Assembly (NCBI GenBank): GCA_002441265.1
Contig: DJVQ01000020.1
Span: 15,444-44,216, forward strand
Source of the DNA: Syntrophaceae bacterium UBA6252
GTDB taxonomy: Bacteria > Desulfobacterota > Syntrophia > Syntrophales > UBA6807
DNA length: 28,773 bases
Direction of reading: 5' to 3'
The position numbers and the translations under genes were made by a program. Under the pieces are notes generated by a model. It had not been told where the DNA came from and made no database searches. It saw only the letters and a program-made list of their open reading frames with translations. Every line of letters starts with the position of its first letter. The first letter of the stretch is position 1. Below are positions 8,568 through 16,219 of this stretch, one piece after another.

Positions 8568-9369
8568 GGGAAAGCCTTTCCAGAACGATGTTCCTCATGG
8601 TTTCCACGGGAGGGCGGCGCCCCGTCCACAGGCGGATCTGGGCGGCCCCCTGATATACGAACATGGCGAGGCCGGGAATGATCCGGCACCCCATCCGCTC
8701 CGCCTCCTCCAGGAAAGCCGTCCTGAGCGGAGTATATACCATGTCCATGACCCAGGGAAACCGGGACAGGACCGGTCCCTTCAGGGGCCAGTCGGGGGCG
8801 GCGGTGATCCCCACGGAGGTCGCCTGGACGAGGCAGGAGGCTTCCACCCGTCCCGCCTCCTCCAGGGGAACGAAGGGGCACCCGAACCGTTCGGCGAGGG
8901 CCCGTCCCGTATCGGGCGACCGGTTGATCACCACGGGGGTTCCCCCTTCCTCGAGGATTCCGTAGACGGCGGCATGGGCGGCGCCGCCCGCCCCGACCAC
9001 GGCGAAAACCTTCCCCCTGATCTCCAGGCATTCCCGGATCGACAGGACGAAGCCCTCCCAGTCCGTGTTTTCCCCGCGAAGCCTGTCTCCCTTCCGGACG
9101 AGGGTGTTGGCGGCGCCGATCTTCCCGCAGGCGGGGGACGCCTCGTCGAGATGCCCCAGGATCGCCCGCTTGTGGGGAAGGGTCACGCTGGCGCCCCGGA
9201 TCCCCCTTTCTTCCATGATCCCCGGGATCGCCCCGGCGTCCTCCACGGGGATCGCCAGGTACCGGGCGGAAAGGCCCATCGCTTCATAGGCGGCGTTGTG
9301 CATGGCCGGGGAAAGGCTGTGTCCCACCGGGTTTCCGAAAAGGGCGTACCGCGCCGTTTCAGGGCTCAT
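8542..9369 (-). CDS. aroE: Shikimate dehydrogenase
   Basis: Reduces 3-dehydroshikimate to shikimate, usually with NADPH. The 275-residue protein has the substrate motif GNPVGHSLSPAMHN, the catalytic lysine in VTLPHK, the paired aspartate in ENTDWEGF, and a glycine-rich cofactor loop GAGGAAHA. The helix after the cofactor strand reads VVINRSPDTGRA; its Asn-Arg-Ser is typical of NADP binding. The ATG overlaps the last 11 bases of aroD. AroD and AroE are fused in some organisms but are separate frames here. Confidence 0.94.
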   Translation of the reverse strand: MSPETARYALFGNPVGHSLSPAMHNAAYEAMGLSARYLAIPVEDAGAIPGIMEERGIRGASVTLPHKRAILGHLDEASPACGKIGAANTLVRKGDRLRGENTDWEGFVLSIRECLEIRGKVFAVVGAGGAAHAAVYGILEEGGTPVVINRSPDTGRALAERFGCPFVPLEEAGRVEASCLVQATSVGITAAPDWPLKGPVLSRFPWVMDMVYTPLRTAFLEEAERMGCRIIPGLAMFVYQGAAQIRLWTGRRPPVETMRNIVLERLSHEGSEKGR

Positions 9370-10045
9370 ATCCCAGAAGCCTCCCCAGGACGGTCATTTC
9401 ATGGGCCGTGAACTGGCCCGGGGCCGTCTCCTTCCCCCGGGACGGGGCCGCGTAGGAGAAAAGGGACCCGAAAAGGGGGGCGGCGGCCCGGCTCAGCCTG
9501 CCCGCTTCCCCCATGCAGTGGGCCGCCATGGGGATGCCCCTGGCGGCGCCGAACCGGAGCAGGTCGAGGAGGGTCAGGTTGTCCTCGGGAAAACGGGCCG
9601 TGACGGCGGTCTTGACCACGTCCGCCCCCATGCGGCGGGCTTCCAGGACGATCCCCCGCAGCGTCTCCGGCGCAGGGGTCCCGGCAAAGTCGTGGAAGGA
9701 AAGGATCAGTTTCGTTTGCCCCCCGCGGCGGGCGATTTCCTCCCGGAGGCCGCCGGCGGCCTTTTCCCCGGCGGAAAGTTCCAGGTCGACGTAATCGGCG
9801 CCGAGACGGACGGCGCCGGCGAGAATCCGCAGCCTTTCCTCCTCGGTCCCGCGGAAGGCTCCTCCCTCCTCCCTCTTCCGGACGGTGACGATGACGGTCC
9901 GCCCGCGGACGGGGAGGATCCCCTCCACGGCGGGCGTTTCCATCCCGTCGAGCCGCAGTTCGACGGCACAGGCCGGACCGGTGGAGGACTCGAGAAGCCT
10001 GCCGGCCTCGGAAACGGATCGGGGCTGAAGGCACAGGCAGATCAC
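9359..10045 (-). CDS. aroD: Type I 3-dehydroquinate dehydratase
   Basis: Dehydrates 3-dehydroquinate to 3-dehydroshikimate through a Schiff base. The 228-residue TIM barrel shows the family residues: ELRLDGME near the N-terminus, the Glu of YVDLEL, the catalytic His of LSFHDF and the Schiff-base Lys of VVKTAV. The start is a GTG at 10045 that overlaps the pheA stop (GTGA) and follows GGAGGAACGGCC, a good ribosome site. A much longer in-frame reading upstream is only a shadow of pheA. Confidence 0.92.
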   Translation of the reverse strand: MICLCLQPRSVSEAGRLLESSTGPACAVELRLDGMETPAVEGILPVRGRTVIVTVRKREEGGAFRGTEEERLRILAGAVRLGADYVDLELSAGEKAAGGLREEIARRGGQTKLILSFHDFAGTPAPETLRGIVLEARRMGADVVKTAVTARFPEDNLTLLDLLRFGAARGIPMAAHCMGEAGRLSRAAAPLFGSLFSYAAPSRGKETAPGQFTAHEMTVLGRLLGYEP

Positions 10046-11121
10046 GGCCGTTCCTCCGCCGCGGGATAGGATCCCAGAATCTTGAGGAAGGGAACCTCCC
10101 TTTCGAGGGACGCCAGGCATCTTCCGATCTTTTCGTCCTCCCGGTGCCCCGCGAAATCGGCGAAGAACAGGTATTCCCAGATCCGGTCCCTCCAGGGGTG
10201 GGACAGGATCTTGAGGAGATTCACCTGCTCTTCGGCGAAAGGCTCCAGGGCCCGGCGGAGCGCCCCGGGCACGTGCCTCGTCCCGAACAGGACGGAGGTC
10301 TTGTCGTTCCCCGTGGGGGCCGCCTTGAGCCGCCCCAGGACCAAAAACCGGGTCACGTTCGCCGGGTGGTCCTCCACCCGTTCCCGGACCACGCAAAGAC
10401 CGTGGATCTCCGCCGCCTTTTCGCTCCCCAGGGCCGCCCCTTCCCGGTCCTCCCGGGCCTTGCGCGCCCCCTCGGCGGTGCTCGCCGTTTCGATCCAGCC
10501 GCAGGCCGGCAGGTGCTTCCGAAGCCACATCTGGCACTGGGCCAGGGCCTGGGGATGGGAATAGACCCTTTTCAGCCCCTCCAGGGACGGGTCCCGCGCC
10601 AGGAGATGGTGGTGGACGGGCAGGAGGACCTCCCCGACCAGGTTCAGATTCGTCGAGACGAGACGGTCCAGGGTGAGGTTGACCGCGCCCTCCAGGGAGT
10701 TTTCCGCGGGCACGACGGCGAAATCCGCCTGTTCCCGCTCCGCCGCGTCGAAAACGTGGAAGATGGACTGCCGGGGCACCGGAACCGCCCCGGAGCCGAA
10801 CCGGAGGAGGGCCGCGCCGTGGGAAAAGGACCCCTCCGGCCCGAGGAAGGCGACCCGGAGCGGGGCCTGAAGCGCCCGGCACGCGGAAACGATCTCCCGG
10901 AAAACGGCTTCCACCGCGGGCCCGTCGAGGGGCCCCGGGTTTTCCTCCCGGAGCCGGCGGAAGACGTCCTTTTCCCGGGCGGGGTCGTACACGGCCTTTC
11001 CGGTCTGCTCCTTCGCCTTTCCGATCTCCCGGGAGAGTTCCGCCCTCCGGTTCAGGAGCGCCAGGATCTCCCGGTCCGTATCGGCCACCGTCTTTCTGAG
11101 TCTTGCGAGGCGTTCCGTCAT
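10042..11121 (-). CDS. pheA: Bifunctional chorismate mutase / prephenate dehydratase (P-protein)
   Basis: Converts chorismate to prephenate and then phenylpyruvate. The 359-residue protein has an AroQ-type mutase helix bundle (1-85, with the LNRRAELSREIGKAK helix), a dehydratase domain (about 88-270, with GPEGSFSH, VVPAENSLEGAV and the catalytic TRFLVL at 257-262), and a C-terminal ACT domain (about 275-355). In most P-proteins the ACT domain carries an ESRP motif needed for phenylalanine binding. Here the aligned residues read LSHP (306-309) before the conserved WEYLFF. Feedback by Phe may therefore be altered. Its start overlaps the aroB stop (ATGA). RBS and spacing are ordinary. Confidence 0.94.
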   Translation of the reverse strand: MTERLARLRKTVADTDREILALLNRRAELSREIGKAKEQTGKAVYDPAREKDVFRRLREENPGPLDGPAVEAVFREIVSACRALQAPLRVAFLGPEGSFSHGAALLRFGSGAVPVPRQSIFHVFDAAEREQADFAVVPAENSLEGAVNLTLDRLVSTNLNLVGEVLLPVHHHLLARDPSLEGLKRVYSHPQALAQCQMWLRKHLPACGWIETASTAEGARKAREDREGAALGSEKAAEIHGLCVVRERVEDHPANVTRFLVLGRLKAAPTGNDKTSVLFGTRHVPGALRRALEPFAEEQVNLLKILSHPWRDRIWEYLFFADFAGHREDEKIGRCLASLEREVPFLKILGSYPAAEERP

Positions 11122-12215
11122 GCTTTCCTCAGGGCCTCCACCGCTTCCGCGATCACCTCCCCCTCCACGGCGCCGTTGGAGAAGGGGATCCCGATTTTCT
11201 TCAAAAGGACGAAGGAAACCTCCCCGCCCTTCTTTTTCTTGTCGTACCGGAGCCGGGAGACGATCCCCTCCGTGGCGAGGGAGGGGGGAATGGGGCGGTA
11301 CAGTCCCACCCGGCGGATGAGCCCCTCGATCCGCAGCCGGTCTGCAGCCGGCAGATACCCCATTTTCTCCGAGATGTGGGCGGCGGCGATCATCCCCGCC
11401 GCCACGGCCTCGCCGTGGGGAATCGCCCCGTCCGACTCCCTCTCCAGGGCGTGGCCGATCGTGTGGCCGAAATTCAGGATCTTCCGGATGCCCAGTTCCC
11501 GCTCGTCGATCTCCACGATCCCCTTCTTGATGGAGCAGGACCGGGGCACCACCTCGGAAAGGCGGTCCATGTCCCTTTCCAGGATCTTTTCCGCCTCCGA
11601 TTCGAGGACCTCGAACAGGCCGGGGTCGTCGATGATTCCGTACTTGACCGTTTCGGCAAGGCCGTTCCGGTATTCCCGCTCGGGGAGGGTCCGGAGGAAC
11701 TCCATGTCGATGATCACGGCCTTCGGCTGGTGGAACGCGCCCACCAGGTTCTTTCCCTCGTCCAGGTTCACTCCCGTTTTTCCGCCGATGCTGCTGTCCA
11801 CCTGGGCCACCAGGGTGGTGGGAATCTGGACATAGGGAATCCCCCTCATGAAGATGGAGGCGGCGAACCCCGCCACGTCCCCCGTCACGCCGCCGCCAAG
11901 GGCGATGATCCCCGAGGCGCGGTCCGCCCCGAGGCGCAGCAGCCCGCCGACGAGGGACAGGACCGTGTCCATCTTCTTGGCGGATTCGCCGGCGGGGAGG
12001 GTGAGAATCTCCACGGAAAGCCCCGCGCTTCTCAGGATCTCCGCCGTCCGTTCCCCGTGCAGGGAGGCCACGGTCTCGTCAGCCGCGAGGAAGTAACGGT
12101 CCGCCCAGTTGTTCCTCTGGAGGATCATCCCCCCCCGGTCCAGGATGTTCCGGCCGATCAGGATCTCGTAGGACGCCGAAATTCTCCGGTTCAGGTTCAC
12201 CTTGATCTTGTTCAT
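11118..12215 (-). CDS. aroB: 3-dehydroquinate synthase
   Basis: Cyclises DAHP to 3-dehydroquinate using NAD and a divalent metal. The 365-residue protein has the NAD-binding segment GGGVTGDVAGFAAS, the FMRGIPYVQIPTTL strand, VDSSIGGKTGVNL, and the metal-binding GHTIGHALE helix. The start at 12215 overlaps the aroF stop as ATGA; a longer in-frame reading upstream runs inside aroF and is rejected. It is the second gene after the aromatic leader, in pathway order. Confidence 0.95.
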   Translation of the reverse strand: MNKIKVNLNRRISASYEILIGRNILDRGGMILQRNNWADRYFLAADETVASLHGERTAEILRSAGLSVEILTLPAGESAKKMDTVLSLVGGLLRLGADRASGIIALGGGVTGDVAGFAASIFMRGIPYVQIPTTLVAQVDSSIGGKTGVNLDEGKNLVGAFHQPKAVIIDMEFLRTLPEREYRNGLAETVKYGIIDDPGLFEVLESEAEKILERDMDRLSEVVPRSCSIKKGIVEIDERELGIRKILNFGHTIGHALERESDGAIPHGEAVAAGMIAAAHISEKMGYLPAADRLRIEGLIRRVGLYRPIPPSLATEGIVSRLRYDKKKKGGEVSFVLLKKIGIPFSNGAVEGEVIAEAVEALRKA

Positions 12216-13240
12216 TGGCGCAGCCCCAGATCCCGTTTCATCAGCCGTTCCATGGCCCGGAATTCCTCCATCATCTCGTAGAACCGCTCGGGCTTCAGGG
12301 ACTGGATCCCGTCGGACATGGCCCGTTCCGGCTGGGGATGGACCTCCACCATGACGCCGTCGGCGCCCGCGGCCAGAGAGCATCGGGAAAGGGACTGGAC
12401 GTATTTCCAGTGCCCCGCCGCGTGGCTCGGATCGACGATCACGGGAAGATGGCTGAGTTCCTTCAGGACCGGGACGGCGCTGATGTCGAGGGTGTTCCGG
12501 GTGGCCGTCTCGAAGGTCCGGATGCCCCGCTCGCAGAGGATGACCTTCTCGTTCCCCGAGGACAGGATGTACTCGGCGGACATGAGAAGTTCCTCGATGG
12601 TGGTCATCATCCCCCGTTTCAGGAGCACCGGTCTTTTCGCTTTTCCCACCTTTTTCAGGAGGGCGAAGTTCTGGACGTTCCGGGCCCCGATCTGAAGAAG
12701 GTCCGCGTATTCCTCGATGAGATCCACGTCGGTGGTGTTCATGACCTCGGTGACGATGGGAAGCCCCACCGAGTCCCCCGCCTTCCGGAGGATCTTCAAC
12801 CCTTCCTCCTCCATGCCCTGGAAGCTGTAAGGAGAGGTTCTCGGCTTGAAGGCGCCCCCCCGGAGGATGTCCGCGCCGCCCTTCCTGGCGACGTAGGCGC
12901 ATTCCATGATCTGTTCCTCGCTCTCCACGGAGCAGGGGCCGGCGATGACGACGGCGGCGCCTCCGCCGACGGACGCGGTCCCGACGGAAACAACGGTGTC
13001 CTCACCACGGAATTCCCGGCATGCGAGCTTGTAGGGTTTGAGAATGGGGAGGGTCTTTTCCACCCCCGAAAGGGACTCGACGAAACGGAGCTGTTCCTTG
13101 CCCCGCTGGTCGCCCACGGCCCCGATGATGGTTCTTTCCACGCCCCGCGAGGCATGGGTCTGGTACCCTACCGACTCGACCCACCGGATTACCGCTTCGA
13201 TCTGATCTTCCGTGGCATTTCGCTTCATGACGATGACCAT
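12212..13240 (-). CDS. aroF: 3-deoxy-7-phosphoheptulonate (DAHP) synthase, type Ibeta with N-terminal regulatory domain
   Basis: Condenses phosphoenolpyruvate and erythrose 4-phosphate, the entry to the pathway. The 342-residue protein has a ferredoxin-like N-terminal domain (about 1-75, starting MVIVMKRNATEDQ), as in the Thermotoga enzyme, where it mediates feedback by Tyr and Phe. The barrel has AGPCSVES, GGAFKPRTSPYSFQG, IGARNVQNF, LLKRGM, LCERGIRTFE and DPSHAAGH, covering the substrate and metal sites. I chose ATG 13240 because it follows GGAGGT; the in-frame reading from 13318 would translate through a terminator hairpin. It is the first gene of the aro half and sits behind a leader peptide and two terminators. 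Confidence 0.95.
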   Translation of the reverse strand: MVIVMKRNATEDQIEAVIRWVESVGYQTHASRGVERTIIGAVGDQRGKEQLRFVESLSGVEKTLPILKPYKLACREFRGEDTVVSVGTASVGGGAAVVIAGPCSVESEEQIMECAYVARKGGADILRGGAFKPRTSPYSFQGMEEEGLKILRKAGDSVGLPIVTEVMNTTDVDLIEEYADLLQIGARNVQNFALLKKVGKAKRPVLLKRGMMTTIEELLMSAEYILSSGNEKVILCERGIRTFETATRNTLDISAVPVLKELSHLPVIVDPSHAAGHWKYVQSLSRCSLAAGADGVMVEVHPQPERAMSDGIQSLKPERFYEMMEEFRAMERLMKRDLGLRQ

Positions 13241-13257
13241 TTTCGTTACCTCCAATG

Positions 13258-13296
13258 AAAAAGGCCATGGTGGATTTTCCGCCGCCATGGCCTTTT
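13258..13296 (-). terminator. Second terminator hairpin of the aroF leader
   Basis: Minus strand: AAAAGGCCATGG (13296-13285) pairs with CCATGGCCTTTT, and a small GGA/TCC stem in the loop adds stability. A T5 run follows. It ends about 5 bases before the aroF ribosome site, so the hairpin could also affect translation initiation. Confidence 0.75.
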
Positions 13297-13305
13297 CATC
13301 GGATG

Positions 13306-13347
13306 AAAAAAAAGCCATGGTGCAGATCCTCCGACCTGCCCATGGCT
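13306..13347 (-). terminator. Attenuator (first terminator) of the aroF leader
   Basis: Minus strand: AGCCATGG-GCAG pairs with CTGC-(A)-CCATGGCT, a 12-bp stem with one bulged base, followed by eight T. Its 5' arm includes GGGCAGGTCGG (13341-13331). That segment can instead pair with CCGGTCTGCCC (13400-13390) inside the leader ORF (6 bp, a 2-base internal loop, then 3 bp), giving a plausible antiterminator. Confidence 0.8.
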
Positions 13348-13370
13348 CCTGTTTTTTTATGTCTCTCGGG

Positions 13371-13460
13371 TTATCCTTTCACAGGCAAGGGGCAGACCGG
13401 TCCTTTGAAGGTATAATAAAAGCAATACCAGTTGCCCAAAGACTGCTTGTGAAGATCCAC
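13371..13460 (-). CDS. Aromatic leader peptide for aroF attenuation
   Basis: A 29-codon ORF starting with GTG, 8 bases after GGGAAGGA, and ending in TAA 24 bases before the attenuator stem. Codons 11-18 read Trp-Tyr-Cys-Phe-Tyr-Tyr-Thr-Phe, so six of eight encode aromatic residues and all three aromatic amino acids are present. A ribosome stalled there would leave the downstream segment at 13400-13390 free to pair with the attenuator's 5' arm, allowing transcription of aroF and its followers. The position, ribosome site, codon run and downstream terminator are seen directly; the mechanism is inferred from known trp, phe and his leaders. Confidence 0.8.
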   Translation of the reverse strand: MDLHKQSLGNWYCFYYTFKGPVCPLPVKG

Positions 13461-13495
13461 CGAAAAATTCCTTCCCGTGCAAAATTGTGGACCGT

Positions 13496-13524
13496 AGAAA
13501 ACCACAGTTCCCCCGCCCTGTCAA
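13496..13524 (-). promoter_or_regulatory. Probable promoter of the aro half-operon
   Basis: A perfect -35 box TTGACA (13524-13519) overlaps the trpA stop codon. A 17-base spacer follows that ends in TGG, an extended -10 element, then TTTTCT (13501-13496). The predicted start is about 30 bases before the leader GTG. The layout parallels the trp promoter (TTGACA, 17 bases, TGN extension, short distance to a leader ORF). The -10 hexamer itself is weak. Confidence 0.55.
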
Positions 13525-14330
13525 GCCTTTTTTGAAGGGGAAAGGGCTTTTTTCATCAACGACGCGTATTCGCAGGCTTTTTTCACCATGTCCCCCCCCT
13601 CCCGGTTTTCGTGGATCAGTTGGACAAGGGCGCTTCCCACCACCACGCCGTCGGCGAAAGACGCCATTTCCGACGCCTGGCCGGGGGTGGAAATGCCGAA
13701 ACCGACCATCACGGGAAGGCCGGTCGCCCTCCGGATCCGCTTCACGTCCTTCTTCACGCCGGAAGGATCGGGCCGCCCCGTTCCGGTGATCCCCGTCATG
13801 GAGATGTAGTACAGGAACCCGCTCGATTTCCCGGCGATCCACGCGATCCGTTCGTCCGGCGTCGTGGGCGCCACGAGGGAGATGAAGTCGAGCCCCTCGG
13901 GATCGGTGTACCGCCGCAGCTCGGAGGACTCCTCCGGGGGAAGGTCGACCACGAGAAGGCCGTCCACCCCCGCCTCCCCCGCCTCCCGGGCGAAGGCCTC
14001 GTTCCCGAAGGAAAAGATGGGATTGTAGTACCCGAAGAGGACGATGGGGATGTCCGTTCGTTTCCGGGCCGAACGAACGAGGTCGAGGACCGCCGGGAGG
14101 GTGGTTCCCCGTTTCAGGGCCCTCTGGGAAGCCTCCTGGATGGTCACCCCGTCCGCGGTGGGGTCCGAAAAGGGAACGCCGATTTCCAGGATGTCCACGC
14201 CCGCGCGGTCGAGGGCGGGGATCAGGGCTTCCGTGGCGTCGAGGGCCGGATCCCCGGCGACGATGAAGGCGACCAGGGCCTTCTCCCCGGCACGTCCGAG
14301 CGTTCCCAGTCTTTTCTCAATTCGCGACAT
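13521..14330 (-). CDS. trpA: Tryptophan synthase alpha subunit
   Basis: Cleaves indole-3-glycerol phosphate to indole, which is channelled to TrpB. The 269-residue TIM barrel has the catalytic Glu in EIGVPFSDPTADG with the second acid in FSDP; the usual Leu after FSDP is Thr here. The flexible loop region contains GITGTGRPD, and the phosphate site VGFGIS and GVVVGSAL are present. It starts 14 bases inside trpB and is the last trp gene. Its stop codon TGA lies inside the -35 box of the downstream aro promoter, and no terminator separates the two units, so trp read-through into the aro leader is likely. Confidence 0.95.
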   Translation of the reverse strand: MSRIEKRLGTLGRAGEKALVAFIVAGDPALDATEALIPALDRAGVDILEIGVPFSDPTADGVTIQEASQRALKRGTTLPAVLDLVRSARKRTDIPIVLFGYYNPIFSFGNEAFAREAGEAGVDGLLVVDLPPEESSELRRYTDPEGLDFISLVAPTTPDERIAWIAGKSSGFLYYISMTGITGTGRPDPSGVKKDVKRIRRATGLPVMVGFGISTPGQASEMASFADGVVVGSALVQLIHENREGGDMVKKACEYASLMKKALSPSKKA

Positions 14331-15543
14331 GACCCTTCCCTCCCAGTTCCTTTTCCAGTATCCGGTCGTCCTTGTCGCCCCGCCCGGAGAGGTTCACCAC
14401 GATGATCTTTTTCTTCCCCAGGATTTTCGCCATTTTCATGGCATGGGCCACGGCATGGGAACTCTCCATGGCGGGGATGATTCCTTCGGCCCGGGACAGG
14501 GTGAGGAAGGCCCGGACCGCCTCCCCGTCCTCCACGGAGACATACTGCGCCCTTCCCGTGGCGTGGAAATAGGCATGCTCCGGCCCGACACCCGGGTAAT
14601 CGAGGCCCGCGGCGATGGAGTAGGCGTCCCGCACCTGTCCCATGGCATCCTGGAGGAGATAGGTCTTGTTCCCGTGAAGGACGCCGACCCGGCCGCCGCC
14701 GATGCTTGCCGCGTGCATTTCCGTGGCGATCCCCATTCCCCCCGCCTCGACCCCGACGAGCCGCACTGCCGTATCCCTCCGGAAGGGGTAGAAGATCCCC
14801 ATGGCGTTGCTTCCCCCGCCGACGCAGGCGACCACCGCGTCGGGCAGGCGCTCTTCCTTTTTCAGGATCTGCCGCCTCGCCTCCCTCCCGATGACGCTCT
14901 GGAAGTCCCGGACCATCATCGGGTACGGGTGGGGCCCCGCCGTGGAACCGATCATGTAGTACGTGTCCCGGACGCCCGTCACCCACTGCCGCATGGCCTC
15001 GTTCATGGCGTCCTTCAGGGTGGCCGTTCCGGAAGACACCGGAACCACCTCGGCGCCGAGGATCTTCATCCGGAACACGTTCGGCGCCTGGCGCCGGATG
15101 TCCTCCTCCCCCATGAAGACCCGGCACTCCATGCCGAACAGGGCCGCCACAGTGGCCGCCGCCACGCCGTGCTGTCCCGCCCCGGTTTCGGCGATGATCT
15201 TTTTCTTCCCCATCCGCCTCGCCAGGAGGACCTGCCCCAGGGTGTTGTTGATCTTGTGGGAACCGGTGTGGTTCAGATCCTCCCGCTTGAGGTAGATCCT
15301 CGCCCCGCCGATCTCCCCGGAGAGCCGCTCCGCCCGGAAAAGGGGGGTCTCCCTGCCGGCGTACTCACGGAAGTAGTCCTTCAGTTCTTCCCGGAACCGG
15401 CGGTCCCGCTTCGCTTCCCCGTAAGCCTTCTCCAGGTCGAGGAGGGCGGTCATGAGGGTTTCCGCGGCATAGCGCCCGCCGAAGACCCCGAAATGGCCCT
15501 TCCCGTCGGGAAGGCTCACTGCGGAAGTTCCTTTTTTTTCCAT
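14317..15543 (-). CDS. trpB: Tryptophan synthase beta subunit
   Basis: Joins indole and serine to tryptophan using pyridoxal phosphate. The 408-residue protein begins with a family-typical GHFGVFGGRYAAETLM segment and has the PLP lysine in HTGSHKINN, the AETGAGQHG segment, and the phosphate-binding GGGSNAMG. The start at 15543 follows one base after the trpF stop, with GGGAG upstream. It is the standard short TrpB1 type that pairs with TrpA, not the longer TrpB2. Confidence 0.96.
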   Translation of the reverse strand: MEKKGTSAVSLPDGKGHFGVFGGRYAAETLMTALLDLEKAYGEAKRDRRFREELKDYFREYAGRETPLFRAERLSGEIGGARIYLKREDLNHTGSHKINNTLGQVLLARRMGKKKIIAETGAGQHGVAAATVAALFGMECRVFMGEEDIRRQAPNVFRMKILGAEVVPVSSGTATLKDAMNEAMRQWVTGVRDTYYMIGSTAGPHPYPMMVRDFQSVIGREARRQILKKEERLPDAVVACVGGGSNAMGIFYPFRRDTAVRLVGVEAGGMGIATEMHAASIGGGRVGVLHGNKTYLLQDAMGQVRDAYSIAAGLDYPGVGPEHAYFHATGRAQYVSVEDGEAVRAFLTLSRAEGIIPAMESSHAVAHAMKMAKILGKKKIIVVNLSGRGDKDDRILEKELGGKGHVAN

Positions 15544-15544
15544 G

Positions 15545-16219
15545 TCACGACTCCCTTCGCTGCGCCGCGGGCGCAAAGATCTTTTCCCTTTCCCCGCCGC
15601 CTTTCCGTTTCACCAGTTCCACGATCCGCCGCAGGAGGCGGCGGTCCTTCACCCCCGGGGAGATCTCGATGCCGCTGTTGACGTCCACCCCCGCAGGGGA
15701 AACGGCGGAAAGGGCCTCCTCGATGTTTTCGCACGAAAGTCCCCCGGCAAGGAGAACCGGAACCTGCCTCCCCGCGTCCCGGGCCAGGTCCCAGTCGGAA
15801 CAAAGCCCCGTCCCGCCGGGCAGATCCTTCGTGGACGCGTCGACGAGAACGGCCCGGACGAGGCCCGCCAGGGAACGGAGCATATCCAGCGCCTCGTCCC
15901 GCGGTCCCTTGACGGCCTTGATGACCCGCTCCGGCGGAAAGCGGCGGACCGCCGAAATGGGCTCCCTTCCGTGGAGCTGAACGAAATCGAGGCCGCAGAA
16001 GGAACGGACCGCTTCGACCTCCCAGGGATCCCGGTCCACGAAAACCCCGACGGAGGCCGTCCCCGGCGGGAGAGACCGGACGATCTCCCGCGCCCTTTCC
16101 GGCGTGATGAAACGGGGGCTCGGCCGGTGAAAAATGAATCCGACGGCGTCGGCGCCCGCTTCCGCCGCCGCCAGGGCGTCCCCCGGGGATGTGATCCCGC
16201 AGATCTTGATTTCCGTCAT
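15545..16219 (-). CDS. trpF: Phosphoribosylanthranilate isomerase
   Basis: Catalyses the Amadori rearrangement of N-(5-phosphoribosyl)anthranilate. The 224-residue barrel has the catalytic Cys of KICGIT at the N-terminus, FVQLHG, the LVDAST strand, LLAGGL and the GVDVNSGIE segment with the general-acid Asp. The ATG at 16219 overlaps the trpC stop (ATGA). It is a separate gene, not fused to trpC as in enterobacteria. The C-terminal tail is Lys/Arg-rich. Confidence 0.94.
   Translation of the reverse strand: MTEIKICGITSPGDALAAAEAGADAVGFIFHRPSPRFITPERAREIVRSLPPGTASVGVFVDRDPWEVEAVRSFCGLDFVQLHGREPISAVRRFPPERVIKAVKGPRDEALDMLRSLAGLVRAVLVDASTKDLPGGTGLCSDWDLARDAGRQVPVLLAGGLSCENIEEALSAVSPAGVDVNSGIEISPGVKDRRLLRRIVELVKRKGGGEREKIFAPAAQRRES

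Noticed and set aside
10144..11835. Long plus-strand open frames antisense to the aromatic genes (also around 18767-20416, 22613-24331 and 5757-7007)
   Set aside because: They mirror well-identified minus-strand enzymes, have low-complexity composition typical of GC-rich antisense frames, and match no family.
13240..13318. Longer aroF frame starting at 13318
   Set aside because: It would be translated through the T-run of one terminator and the whole of the second; the ATG at 13240 matches the start of homologous enzymes and follows GGAGGT.
13299..13342. Short ORF with three Phe codons overlapping the first aroF terminator
   Set aside because: The Phe codons are simply the terminator's T-run, and the ribosome site is only two bases from the ATG. 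The upstream ORF with mixed aromatic codons is much better placed.
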